The notes below the pieces were generated by a model, which saw only the letters and a program-made list of their open reading frames with translations, searched no databases and was not told the origin of the DNA. From Paraconiothyrium sp. Pb-2020 (lineage: Eukaryota > Ascomycota > Dothideomycetes > Pleosporales > Didymosphaeriaceae): a stretch of DNA of 64,000 bases. Both the position numbers and the translations under genes were made by a program. Shown here in pieces: positions 22,214-32,836 of this stretch (positions are counted from its first letter, which is position 1; every line of letters begins with the position of its first letter). Where the stretch lies: contig JAJUBI010000003.1 in the NCBI GenBank assembly GCA_022419385.1, positions 2,294,001 to 2,358,000 of the forward strand. Reading direction: 5' to 3'.

Positions 22214-23643
22214 ATGTGGCTCACCCGGGCCCTCTCCTCGACATGCTTTCTCGGCGCCATAATATTCACCATACCGCTGGCCTTCGACATAGGCGGCCGA
22301 ACTTGCGGACTCGCCTTCTCGCTGTCTCTTAGCGCATACTACTTTGTGTATTCGGTCTTGCGCCTGGCAACGCCGGCCACCTCGAGATTCAGGTGGGCCT
22401 TATGCCAACTGTTTGCTTGGACACAGTGGTTGATGATTGGAACGCTGTTGATCTGGAGCCTGAACAAGTTTTCTGTCGATTCGGACAACAACTCAGGATG
22501 GGTGGAGCGGACGTTTGGCGGAAAGAGGTCGTACGAGACCAGCGTCCATGAGTGGATTTTCGGTGCGGAAGGGCTTTTGCAATCGGCAACAATCGGCGCC
22601 TGGGACAGTGTCCTGAGGTATAGCACCCCAGTCTTCCAGATTCTTGAAGGCTTCTGCAGCTTGTTGGTCATACAGGCCTCAGGTCAGGTTACACGATGGG
22701 TTGTGAACGGAGAGCGGGGCGACAGCTGGATGGTAAGAAAGGAAGACTGTAGCATTCATGGGAGCCGTTCTGACCATGTTGTAGATTGGCCTCCTAATAA
22801 CCTCCGCTTCTATCATCTCGTCGTCCGTCTACTTCCTCTGGCGGATCACGACATTCCCAGAGATTAGTAACGTAGATGCTATTCTCATCGGCGTAGCTAT
22901 TACCACTGCTATATTTTTATGCGCATGGGGCATCGTCAGTGGGAAAGGCAATCCAGTGGAATCATCCCTCCTCGTACGTCGCTCACACATCTGCCTCGCT
23001 TTCCAGCTAATCTTCTCCCCAGTTCGCCTACGTTACACTCTGTATCTACCAAATTTTCACAGATTACCAGCCTGCGCCGGGCTCGGCCGCTGCGGATGCG
23101 CCTTCAGACCCTGCTTTACCTCCACTGCCTCCCATCATAATGGCTTCTTATACCACGCTCCTCCATGCCTTGGGCTCTCTCCCAACCATCATGCACACGG
23201 CTTTCAACCTTATGGTCGGCGCCGTAATGACCATTTCCCTATCCGTCATCATCTCGCTCGCCTACCGCGTCTTCGTTCTTTACGGCGCCGCTCGCATCAT
23301 ACCCGCGATACGGGAATCTGGTGCCCGAACACTGTCCGAAGAACCAAGCCTCGACGACGATGACGATACAACCAAAATCTTAGGATTCCTTACTTGGTTC
23401 AGCCCAAGTATCATAATAGCAGTCTATACGAGTTTACTAATGCAGCATTTCGCGAGCGGAAACGGAGATGCCAATGGCAGTGCTGTGCAGGGCGAGTGGT
23501 GGAAGAATCAAGGTGGTGAAACAGGTGGGAACCTCTGGCGATGGGTGAATCTAGGGATCACCATGGCTATTTATGCCATCGAATTGAAGATGAGCAAAGA
23601 AGACGACGATGGTCGGCTCACGCAGCATTGGAAGACAGATTGA
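22214..23643 (+). CDS. ICE2: ICE2-family endoplasmic reticulum membrane protein
   Basis: ICE2 is a polytopic ER protein involved in cortical ER organisation and in channelling lipid between droplets and membrane. Three exons, 22214-22732, 22785-22973 and 23023-23643, 442 aa; introns of 52 and 49 bp are both phase 0. About eight hydrophobic segments are visible, for example FLGAIIFTIPLAFDIGG, LFAWTQWLMIGTLLIW, IGLLITSASIISSSVYFLW, GVAITTAIFLCAWGIV, GAVMTISLSVIISLAYRVFV and ILGFLTWFSPSIIIAVYTSL. An acidic cytosolic-type loop (EEPSLDDDDDTTK) sits before the last pair, and the C-terminus is charged. ATG 22214 was chosen because the first membrane span follows at once. Assignment rests on overall topology and remembered fungal ICE2 sequence. 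Confidence 0.8.
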
Positions 23644-25540
23644 GGAAGGAAGTTTTATGGTAAAGGTCGACCGACAAGGTTGTGGCGGTACATACCAGGA
23701 AGGACTGCAGTGGGAACGATATGGGCGGAAGGACAAAGCCCAGATTGAGGCGTCGTTTGGTATATTTACATTTGTCTTTACAGCTTCGAGCAGGACTTTC
23801 AGATACCCGAAATTTGAACTTGGCAAGTGTGGTTTTGGGAAACCAGAGAAAGACTGGTATGCATACATCTTTAAGAATAAGAACTCATGTCCATACTGTA
23901 CATATGAATCGATCAGCGGCCGGCTGCCTTGAACAGTGAAGTCGGGCGACGTCCATACCAGTGAGCCAAGGTACGCTGAGCCACCAGGTGGGGCTGGTGA
24001 GATAGACTATTCGGTACGGTGAGCTTTTCATCTTTCGTCTCCCACTGCAGGATGACGATTCGAGTGATGGTTAGTAATGATTTAGAGCAACGTGCGGTGA
24101 CTATGGTATGCAGTATACTGTCCACCGGGGAAGATGCTTCTTCACTTGCGGCACTCTTGTGGCACTGGAGGGGAGGGATTACCTCATGAACGAACATGGA
24201 CTTCACTTAGTGGCTTGTGTGGGTGGTCTGACTTTTTGAGATTTTGCTGATTTGCTCTCTCTGGATGAACACAGCACCGACCACAATAGCCAGCTTACGC
24301 TGGGTTGGGTGACTGGTTAGCATGTGGGAGCAGAACAACGGGAGTAAAGGGAGAAATAAAACACCCGAGTATCCTCAACAGTGTTTGTAACGCGATAGAC
24401 TCGCTCCATGATAGCTCTATGCGTAAGTAACATTCGTTCATGTCAGGTCCTTCAAGCTTACGCGTATCTCAGTGCTTTCTGTCCCTTCTACCAACTTTCC
24501 CCATGCATGACGCTGTGCGCATAACAGTCTCCTACTACCTCGCAACCGCCCTCATCAGTCCCAAGGGTAAGGAGAACATCCATTCCGCCGACAACTATTG
24601 GCACATTTTCTTCCCGAACCCCTCTACGTCCCCATTTAAATCGTCCAGCATCTGTTCTGAAGATCGGCGGTTGTAGCCCCATGTGTAATTTGCTCTTGAA
24701 ATCTATCACCTCGCTCTAACGGTGTGATTGTATGTAAACTTCTGGTCAACCCCACTTGCTGTAGCTGGGTCCAGTGGATGATGACGAACGCAGGACTCTT
24801 TCCACTCACAGCCTTCCATCCTCTGTGTAACCCCTCCTGGTGCCCACTATATATCTTGAAATTGTGAGCCTTCGCGCCCGATGTCAATAAAATGTGCGTC
24901 ACAGGGCTTCGAAGTCAGTTGCGAGGATCGCCTGGGATGGTGAAGGCGATTGGTTTGGTGCTCAGCCATGAAGTTTTCGCGGTTATCTGATAAAGAGTCT
25001 GGCACGCACTCCAGGTCTTAATGTGTTTTCCGGTTCTAGGACCTGAGATGGTCGCTACATGGCTCGAGATCTGGAGGGTGTGCGAGGGATGTTACAGATA
25101 CGATCGAGTTCCTGAACGGCGTCCACTATACATCCGCATATGTTGAAGATAGAGTCGTGTTGGGAGATTTGGATGCAAAGTTTCGATGAGCCAGGCTGGG
25201 GCGCAGCGTGGTAAGATAGAGTGTGGTGTGATAGCAATTTTTAGTCCAGTCCTGGACCACGAAAGAAGTGTCATCACAGATACATCAACACTTTTGGTGC
25301 AAGGATACATGATCCTTAGGTGCAGGAGCCCTAAAATATGTGTCGACGCGAATTCTCGAAGGCATTATTGGCATCCAGAGGACATCCTGGTGCTGCGTAA
25401 CTATGGGCGTTCGTGGCTAGGTTCTGTACACACTCCTTTTGAAGGCTCACTTGACGCTACCTACACGCAGCCTAGGCGCTGCAGGGCGGTGTATAGATCT
25501 CTTCTGCTCTATCGAGGAGGATGGTCCCTTTGGCCTTTGA
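23644..25540. other. Intergenic, no intact gene seen
   Basis: About 1.9 kb after ICE2. Short ORFs only. The right end borders a AAA ATPase relic, and more degraded relic sequence may extend leftward, but I cannot recognise it. Confidence 0.5.
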
Positions 25541-25669
25541 AGACAGATCAAGAACTTCGTGAAGACGGCGCAGCATCTGGCGCTTGAAGACCAGAACCCC
25601 TTGACTAAAGAGCATATCGACATGGTATTGGCGATCGAGAAGGGGTTTGAGGATGAACAGGAAGATTAG
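25541..25669 (+). pseudogene. 3' end relic of a fungal AAA ATPase gene
   Basis: A 43-codon frame ending in TAG reads RQIKNFVKTAQHLAL, then PLTKEHIDMVLAIEKGF and an acidic end. This matches the small helical lid at the extreme C-terminus of fungal AAA ATPases (pattern [NG]RQIKN..RTAQALA...L...H...V). The codon immediately upstream is TGA where the family has Asn-Gly, and no P-loop or Walker B is visible upstream. I read it as a remnant of a degraded or truncated gene; a last exon of an unrecognised gene is the alternative. Confidence 0.5.
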
Positions 25670-25850
25670 ATACTGAGCTTCATCCCGCGGGAGTTTAGTC
25701 AGAAGATGCGATGATCAACGCATGTTGGTGAAATGTTCCTTCTAGTGATTGTGCATGCCGACCGTTGTTGGGGCTGGAATGCCTGGTTCAGCACACATGC
25801 CTGAAACAATACTTGAATATTCAAAAGTGAACAGCGCTGCTACAAGATGC

Positions 25851-27443
25851 TCAATACCAATCACCATGATCCTCGTCATCTTCGAGCCCATCAGGGTTGA
25901 GGCTCAGGATGCGTTGCCCAGGAGTTGTATCTGTAAACGCACTCTCGAAAATGCCACTCACAGCTCGCTTTCCCATCTCTTCGAAACTGTTATACGCATC
26001 GTGTTCGCCTACCACGGAAGCCCATTCCGGGTCTAAAGGGCTGCGCGCTGGGCCCAAGTCGCTCCACCGTGTCACGAGTAGCACCTGCCTGAACCTTTCT
26101 GGACCCATCTTCTGTACTGTCTTGTCTTCAACAAGCTTCAATTCGAAGAGGTATTCCGTTGGGCAGTCGACGCATCGACGCATGGGTTGACAGTGGCCAC
26201 ACAGGGCAGTAGGACCAGAGATTTTCGCATGTCGCATTTTATTGAACGTGGCCACGTAAACATTCTCTTCCGGAATGGGTATGTGATCCAGGGCGCACTT
26301 GGGTATCGAAGTCAATATGCCTTTGCGCCAGTGTGCGCATACGCTGAAATAAGGAGTGTAGTCACTTCTACTGAAAAGGAGCATGCGTTTCGCTGCTGGC
26401 TGCAGTCCGGATTCCACAAAGACCTGCGACTTGACTCGCATCATGACGTGGCCGTTACTTGGGTTAATGTGGAACATGCTTTCATGAGTCCAGTTTGATT
26501 CAAGGTCTTTGAATCTCCGGGCCAGCGAGTTAACGTGTATGCCATAATCCGGCCCATGCTCCCAAGCACGCTTATAGAGCTGGACGAACGTGAAAGGTAA
26601 CCAGCGATGGTCACTGATGCGTAGCCGAGGTGGTGGCATAAGGTTGTTCGTGCTGTTTGGACAGTCGTATACGGGGTTCAGCACTTTTGGTGGTTTGAGT
26701 TTCTCCAAGCCTGGAGTCGCGCGTATGTGCCATTTCGCGCAAGGGAAGCAGAACAGATGGTTCGGAAGCTTCTTGTCCATTGACAATAGGAATGCAATTC
26801 GGTGTGGTAGGTGCATCGGATTGCGCAGCAATTCGTAGGACACTTCACCTAGTCGGTCGTGCATGGCACGGCATGTTGACGCTAAATTGGCGATGTCGAG
26901 AGGGGTGAGATAGTCGCTGACCAAACCCCATAGTTCAGGGCAGAATTTCGATAGCAAAGTGGCACCGTCCAGTTGTGAAGGGTCGTATTTCCACTCTTCC
27001 ACGTGAACAAAGTCCTCGGTATCGTCCGCGTTCTCGGTGAAACCAAAGGCATGCATCATTTCCGTCAAATCTTTGCGCTCGCCGGTATCTTTATCTAGCT
27101 CTATGCGCCCGGGAGCCTGATGAGCAGGCTTTTTCAGTTTGCGCGGACCTTTGTTCGAGACGCCAGACTGTAAACGTCCTTCCGAGCTGTTCCTCCATGG
27201 TGTGAAATCAGTGCTAAGTCTTGACAAGGTGCTCGTAATGCTACTTGAGCGGTGAGTGTTTTGAGAGTTAAGCGGTAACTTTCCGTCGCTAGTTGACTTA
27301 TCAAGCGAGTTTACACTGTTGACATCGAAGTCCATACGCACGGCATTCTTCTTCCTGAGCTTGCCGCGAGTCGCTACATCTTTGTTCCGTCCGAATCCGA
27401 ACTTCGATCGGAAGCTCGATGTTTTTGGCGCAACCTCCGCCAT
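25851..27443 (-). CDS. F-box domain protein
   Basis: Single exon, 530 aa. A basic, Ser-rich N-terminus (MAEVAPKTSSFRSKFGFG...) is followed at residues 163-200 by an F-box-like segment (FCPELWGLVSDYLTPLDIAN, then LASTCRAM). F-box proteins recruit substrates to SCF ubiquitin ligases through Skp1. The remainder has conserved-looking Trp/Cys patterns: HLFCFPCAKWH, a central WTHESMFHINPSNGHVMM, and a CxxC...CxxC cluster (CGHCQPMRRCVDC) followed by TEYLFELKLVE, typical of a Pezizomycotina F-box family of unknown substrate. The C-terminus is acidic. Convergent with the AAA relic 180 bp away. Confidence 0.88.
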   Translation of the reverse strand: MAEVAPKTSSFRSKFGFGRNKDVATRGKLRKKNAVRMDFDVNSVNSLDKSTSDGKLPLNSQNTHRSSSITSTLSRLSTDFTPWRNSSEGRLQSGVSNKGPRKLKKPAHQAPGRIELDKDTGERKDLTEMMHAFGFTENADDTEDFVHVEEWKYDPSQLDGATLLSKFCPELWGLVSDYLTPLDIANLASTCRAMHDRLGEVSYELLRNPMHLPHRIAFLLSMDKKLPNHLFCFPCAKWHIRATPGLEKLKPPKVLNPVYDCPNSTNNLMPPPRLRISDHRWLPFTFVQLYKRAWEHGPDYGIHVNSLARRFKDLESNWTHESMFHINPSNGHVMMRVKSQVFVESGLQPAAKRMLLFSRSDYTPYFSVCAHWRKGILTSIPKCALDHIPIPEENVYVATFNKMRHAKISGPTALCGHCQPMRRCVDCPTEYLFELKLVEDKTVQKMGPERFRQVLLVTRWSDLGPARSPLDPEWASVVGEHDAYNSFEEMGKRAVSGIFESAFTDTTPGQRILSLNPDGLEDDEDHGDWY

Positions 27444-30432
27444 ATTAGGATGTCCGAGAGTCGCAACTTAACTGTCGGATGATCAAAGCACTGATAAGGG
27501 CTGCATAGCGGTAGGCCTAGAATCTCGAGGCATACAGGGGATCAAGCGTGCTTGGGACCTGATATGAACAGGATGTCGTTCCGCTGATAATAATGTTTCG
27601 GGGGTTGGCGGGATCGTCATGGCTCCACCGTAGCTTCCGCGGCGCCTGGATCATTCACGTGAGCTCTTGGCACGCCAAATTGCGATCATCAAATTGCTTC
27701 CTGGTTGCGAACATCAAATAGCACGCGTGTTGCTGTCTCATAATAGCTGCAATGTCAGCGAATGGCCTCGCAGATACCTCGTACTTTTGCATCTTACTTG
27801 TAAGAGCTAGGATACTTGGTGTGCCTCGTCTCGGTTGCAATTGTTGCAAAGGGCTGGGTGAACGACATGACGTTGTTTTACCATACTCCACCTTCGTATT
27901 TCCTGAAGTTGACATCGGCCGTATCAAGTATTTCCTCTCTATCTGTGACTCTGTTATTACACGCCGTTGCTGCTGCGAATGTATAGCGACTAGGATCAAA
28001 GCAGGACGGTTTCAGACACCGAATGCTGTTGAAAATGTCACTCGTATGTGAAAGATATGTATGGACTTCCCATCAAGAGTTAAAATCATCTCATAACTTA
28101 TCCGCTTTGGTGTACAAGCAGATCTTATTTGTGGTCTTATACTGACGAGAAACACTAGTACCGCGCCTGCCCGTCAATCAATTGCTTATTCGTTGATAGC
28201 AATAAAGACACTTCCACAGTATGCGAGTACGATATTACTACAGCGATAACACATAAACTTCGATAAATAACTATCAATATAGCTTCCCTCACGATATATG
28301 TTGGTCAGCCTCGTACACCGCTTTTGAAGAGCGGTACACGATAGTGTGTCACGTCAATCAACATCGGGCCAACACAGTGGTGAGATCTTGGTATCCAATG
28401 CGTAGCGACAATGTTGACAGGGAGCTTCTTGATCAAATCTTGTATAGAATCAAACACGTCGAGAGATGACAGGGCAAGATCTCTCTCATGGACTCAAGCG
28501 GGCAGTCTCTCGAAATATATATGAACGCAGTAGTACACTGGCTTTATGATGACCTTTATTGTTCCTAATATAGCCTCGTCTTCTCGCCGTGGTAAAGGAC
28601 AGCCAGCAGAATTATAAGTCACGTGGATCGATCGACCCCGGGGCCGTTGGACAGGAGAAGATGTTTCAGGGTCCAGCCATTGCAGCAAAGCAACCGACAT
28701 GGCCCACTCAGCATCTCGATCCATAGTCTAATATAATCGTGATAGTCGCCTTACGTCGATCCGTCCACCTTACCCCGCCAACGAATCAGCGCCCCGCAAT
28801 CACGCAACAACAGCGTCACGATCAGCGCAGCTTTGCTTCCTGCCTGGCGACAAGGAGCGACATCATCCGCCGGCTGCATTCGTGACGTTGGTGCACGATC
28901 CGTTACGTAGCAGTGTCATTGTGCGCTTGGGACCGTGTGAAACGTGCCAGCAGGAACGAAGGCCGCGGAGATGGGCGTGAGGTGAAGAGATTTCCACGGG
29001 CCACAATCTTAGCGACAATAGACGACATTAGAGACTGCGGTTTGGTATGGTGCAGCGTCTGTCGCCAGGCCTGTCCGGTGATGACGCCAACCATTGCGTG
29101 CCGAATCATCCATCTCGATACCTACCATGCCATGCCACGACGGGCAGCATGCAGCATATTGGAGCGTCCTGGATGGTCTAAGTCAATAGACTGTGCGAAC
29201 ATGTCTCGGAAGGCGCCAGGAGAAGTATGGCAGAGTGGCAGCGTCCCATCCGAAGGAAACCGAGGGTGTGTGGCTGTGCTGCGGCCCACTCCAACTCTTG
29301 CACACAACATCTGGCCTGGCACGCGCCTCAACCGTCCAGATCCAGATGCACGGATAGAGTGCTGACGGACAGAGGCCAGATGAGATGCGGCTGCGAGGCT
29401 CAGCTGCGCAAGGGTCGCGGTGCTGCAGGGCGGGCGTTTGAAGCGTTAGTGTACGCTGCGTTGTGCGCCGAGTATGAGGGTAGGTGGTAGTGTTCAGCGT
29501 AGGGAGGAGAGCATCGGGCTAGCTCAGCCGCATTATCGGGGCAAGGCGTCGTACACATGCGAGTAAGAAGACGTGAGGATAGGGTTCCTGCACAGCACGG
29601 CGTAGCCTTGCGCGAGTCTGGACGGCACTGACAGGCCCTTCGCGTCGTACGACGTTATTCACGGAGCGCGCGAAGTCACTCAATCAGCTCGACAGTGCGC
29701 AGACGGTGTAGTAGACTGATAGTCGATTCTAGAGTGTGCGTGGGCAGACGCCTAACTATGGTACAACCAAGCTTTCCCTTGCTTTCGGGGGTATCATGTG
29801 TGCGTGAAGGTCGTACAGGGGGGTGATACATGGGGAGGACGACGTGTTTGGTTGTATAGAAAAGTACCAGGGAAGTTGGCTTTTGATAGACAGAAAGTAA
29901 ATGTACAGTAGAAGAGCCGCGACTAGCGACGAGGTATTACGACAAAGTACGGAGGAACAAAACAATGGGAAGGACGCACACCGTGGCCCCAAACAAACGG
30001 GCCAAAACAGGCCGCCGTGCCGTCTAGATAGTCGTGGCATTTCGCGTTCAGTCGGTCTCCGACTCTTTTCGTGCTCATGATTCATTACTCCGTCGCTGAA
30101 CGCGAAACCGAAGAAGCCAAGGAAAATGATTACAACCAGCTTAGAAAGCAAATAAGAAAAGACGACGTCTAACGGGCAGTCAGTCCGAAGGGTAGCCGGG
30201 CCGTGTCCGGTCCCGACCTGCGAGAACCGACTTGTGAAGGCCTGCGGACCGGACTGTCGGGCGGAGCGAACATTTCCCACGACAAAGGTGCGTGATACGA
30301 AGAAATTTTAGGCGAAAAGCCGTCCGCCGTGAGACCATGACATGACATGACACGTTAGGGGCTCCGATCGTGGCAAAAGCTCAGATTCGTATTTCGAATC
30401 ACGTCGTTGCGAAAGTTTCTTCCACGCTGGGT
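27444..30432. other. Long intergenic region, no gene recognised
   Basis: About 3 kb between two minus-strand genes. The first half is AT-richer. From about 28.8 kb composition becomes GC-richer, with open frames on both strands but no motif. A 174-codon minus-strand frame (29756-30280) lies directly downstream of the zinc-finger gene and is most likely its 3' UTR or chance. Confidence 0.5.
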
Positions 30433-32836
30433 TCATGCAATGCGAGGTGGTGCAGTGCAGTGTCGCAAGACCAGGCGCCATGCAGAGACGTCATCGGGCT
30501 GGTGGCGCGGCGCTGCGTGCACGGCCAGGCTAAAGCACCGTTTAATCGTGAGGGCCTCCGCGGCGCCTGTGCTTGCCGGGAAAGTCGATTCAGGGTGGAC
30601 GACGCGCTGTCTGCAGTCAGTATGCGCTGCGCTTGTGACGTGTGTCCTGGCCGTGGGCTCTTACCATGTGGGGGTCAATGCGTCATTGCGCGAGAAGGTC
30701 TTCTCCTCGACGCACAGTGCGCATCGGACCTTTTGCTTGCGCGCGTTGTGGATCGTGTCCTCGTGCCTGGTGAGATCGTAGGGCCGCGAGAAGATGGTGT
30801 TGCATGGCTTGCCCGTCGTGGGGTTGATTCGCTCGCACTTGTGAGGCCCCGCTTGCGAGTGCGTTCCAGCAAAGCCGCTGATGTCATGCTGGACCCCATC
30901 GTCGTCGCAGAGCTGCGATGACCCTCGCGCTTGTGCTTTTGCAGCTTCTGCGGGGTTTCGAAGCGCTGCGTGCATCCGTGATAGGTGCATGTGTACGTGC
31001 CACTGTGCGCTCGAGTCCGCGGGCTTCACCAGGCGCTCGCTGGATTGGCTTCCCGGTTCGAGGCCCGCCTCGCTGGCGCTAGACTCCATCGACGTAAGAT
31101 GGGCCGGGAACTCAGGGTTGGCCTCGATGCAGATGCCATGCTGGTAGCGGTCGGTACTGCGACGTCGGCGCAAAGTTGCTCAGTTCGTTGTAATTGCTTT
31201 GTATCGACGGCGCTGCAAAGGCAAAAGTCGACGACGGTTGCGAAGTCCCAGCCGAAGACGCTGGGAAGTTTGGTGAGAACTGAGTTGTCGCCCAGCTGTC
31301 TCTTCGGTACGACTGTCCAGATGTTGTGTCAAAGGTGGATTGGGTGGCGTTTCTATATTGGTCGCCACCGTTGTATTGGTGGTCGTACTCGCTTGCGCCA
31401 CCGTCCGGGAACAATGGCACCTTGGACTCATCGTCGGCTTCCCGGTAGTCCAGTAACGCGTCCTTTGGTGAGATTGTCTTGACCGCATCCTCATTTGACT
31501 GCATCTGCGACTTCATTGCGTAAGCTGCGTCAGCCTCGACCTTCTGCTCACGTGCTGCTACTGCGGTGCCGACAGCGACGCGAGGAGAATTGAACGAGTT
31601 GGTAGGCTGCCTGTATGGTGACCCTCTCCGGAACGGTGAGTCACCGCGTGACGCCGAACTGGAAGGGGACTGCGATCGCGCCATCTGTGCTGCCTGAAGG
31701 CTACGCTGGACAATGTCGTTGGGGTTGCTGCTGCGCCAGGGTGACAACAGTGTGTTTACCGCTGGCTTGTTTGGAGGTATCGACTGTGTTTGCGTTACAC
31801 TGTTGGGGTCAAACGAGTAGTCGGCAGCAACGTCCGTGTACGTTCTTTCGAACTTTGGAACGGGTCGCAAGTCTGGTTCGTCAACGTAAGCAATGAACTG
31901 ATTGAACAGCCAGGAGTCAACCTTGCGGAGAGTCTCACCGTTGGGGGGGATCTTGAAGTCTAAATCATCCCCGCCGTGGCTTGTGTGCGGCGTGGCCGGA
32001 GAGTCATGACCATAGCTCGATACTGAATGTCGCGCCGAGTGCACGAAGCCTGGGACATCCTCTTCAGGTACATGCTGATCCATGAGCGCCTGCTTCATGG
32101 ACATGTGTGCTGCCATGGTGGGGTCCATGCCAGATGAGGTCGGTGTGTAGTTGTTGAAGTTGTTGGAGCCCATGAAGGAATCTTGTGTAGGGGTGTGCGT
32201 CGGTGTCGGAAGATGGTTTGAGGCGTTCGAGAAGGCTCTTGAATATTGGTCAGCTTTATTCAATGACTCAAGCAGAGCTGAGCTCGATGGCAAATTGTCG
32301 GAGAGCGCGACGTACGGGTAGCTGGCAGTCGGACCAACAGGCTGGTACTGTGAGCCTACAGAGCCTACCGACGACGACGACGACGCGCGCTGATGGGTCC
32401 TGCCCGTCCGGCTTTGTGCGGGCGTCTGCAGCGACTGGCTGTTGCCAGACAGGTTCTGGTATGCGTTCCAGTTGTTGATGGTTGCGCCGGTGGCGTGCAT
32501 CGAGGACTGGGGGAATGCGGCAGGCAGTTGCGGTGTAGGGGTCGACTGCTGGATTCTGATGGACGGGTTGAAGTCGTACGCGCTCGTCATGAACGAGTTA
32601 GAGGCCTCGTCGACGGCGATAGCAGAGTCTGCGAAGGTCCGCTGTGATTCGAGATAGTCGTTGAGCAGTTTCTGGTCGTAGAGTTGTTGTGCTGAGAGTT
32701 GCTGCGACAGCTGGTCGAAGGAAAGCTGTTGCGGCGATGTAGGCGAAGGAAGTGTAGCGGAAGGGTGGGTGTGGGGGAGGTGTTGACGTCTTTGTGGTAG
32801 TGCTAACATATTTTCGGAGAAAAGGTAAGGGACCAC
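30433..32836 (-). CDS. C2H2 zinc-finger transcription factor, Rpn4-like, with two apparent 1-bp deletions
   Basis: The N-terminal exon (32836 to about 31158) encodes some 560 Ser/Gln/Pro-rich residues typical of a transactivation region; the start may instead be the Met at 32809. Three fingers lie near the C-terminus: TYTCTYHGCTQRFETPQKLQ with KHKREGH; HKCERINPTTGKPCNTIFSR followed by PYDLTRHEDTIH; and VRCALCVEEKTFSRNDALT. The paired finger pattern resembles Rpn4, the proteasome-gene activator. An intron at about 31003-31157 would bring finger 1 into phase. Fingers 1 and 2 are then in different frames with no usable intron (break near 30856-30863). Finger 3 breaks again in a C-run near 30670-30676, just before a good intron (30607-30664) that leads to RVVHPE and a stop at 30433. 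This is a real disruption or sequence errors. Confidence 0.7.

Noticed and set aside
21490..22290. 266-codon minus-strand ORF over MYG1 exon 1 and the ICE2 upstream region
   Set aside because: Antisense to real coding sequence in GC-rich DNA, no conserved motif, no signal or domain; a composition artefact.
29756..30280. 174-codon minus-strand ORF downstream of the zinc-finger gene
   Set aside because: No recognisable motif, mixed low-complexity content, lies where the 3' UTR of the zinc-finger gene is expected.
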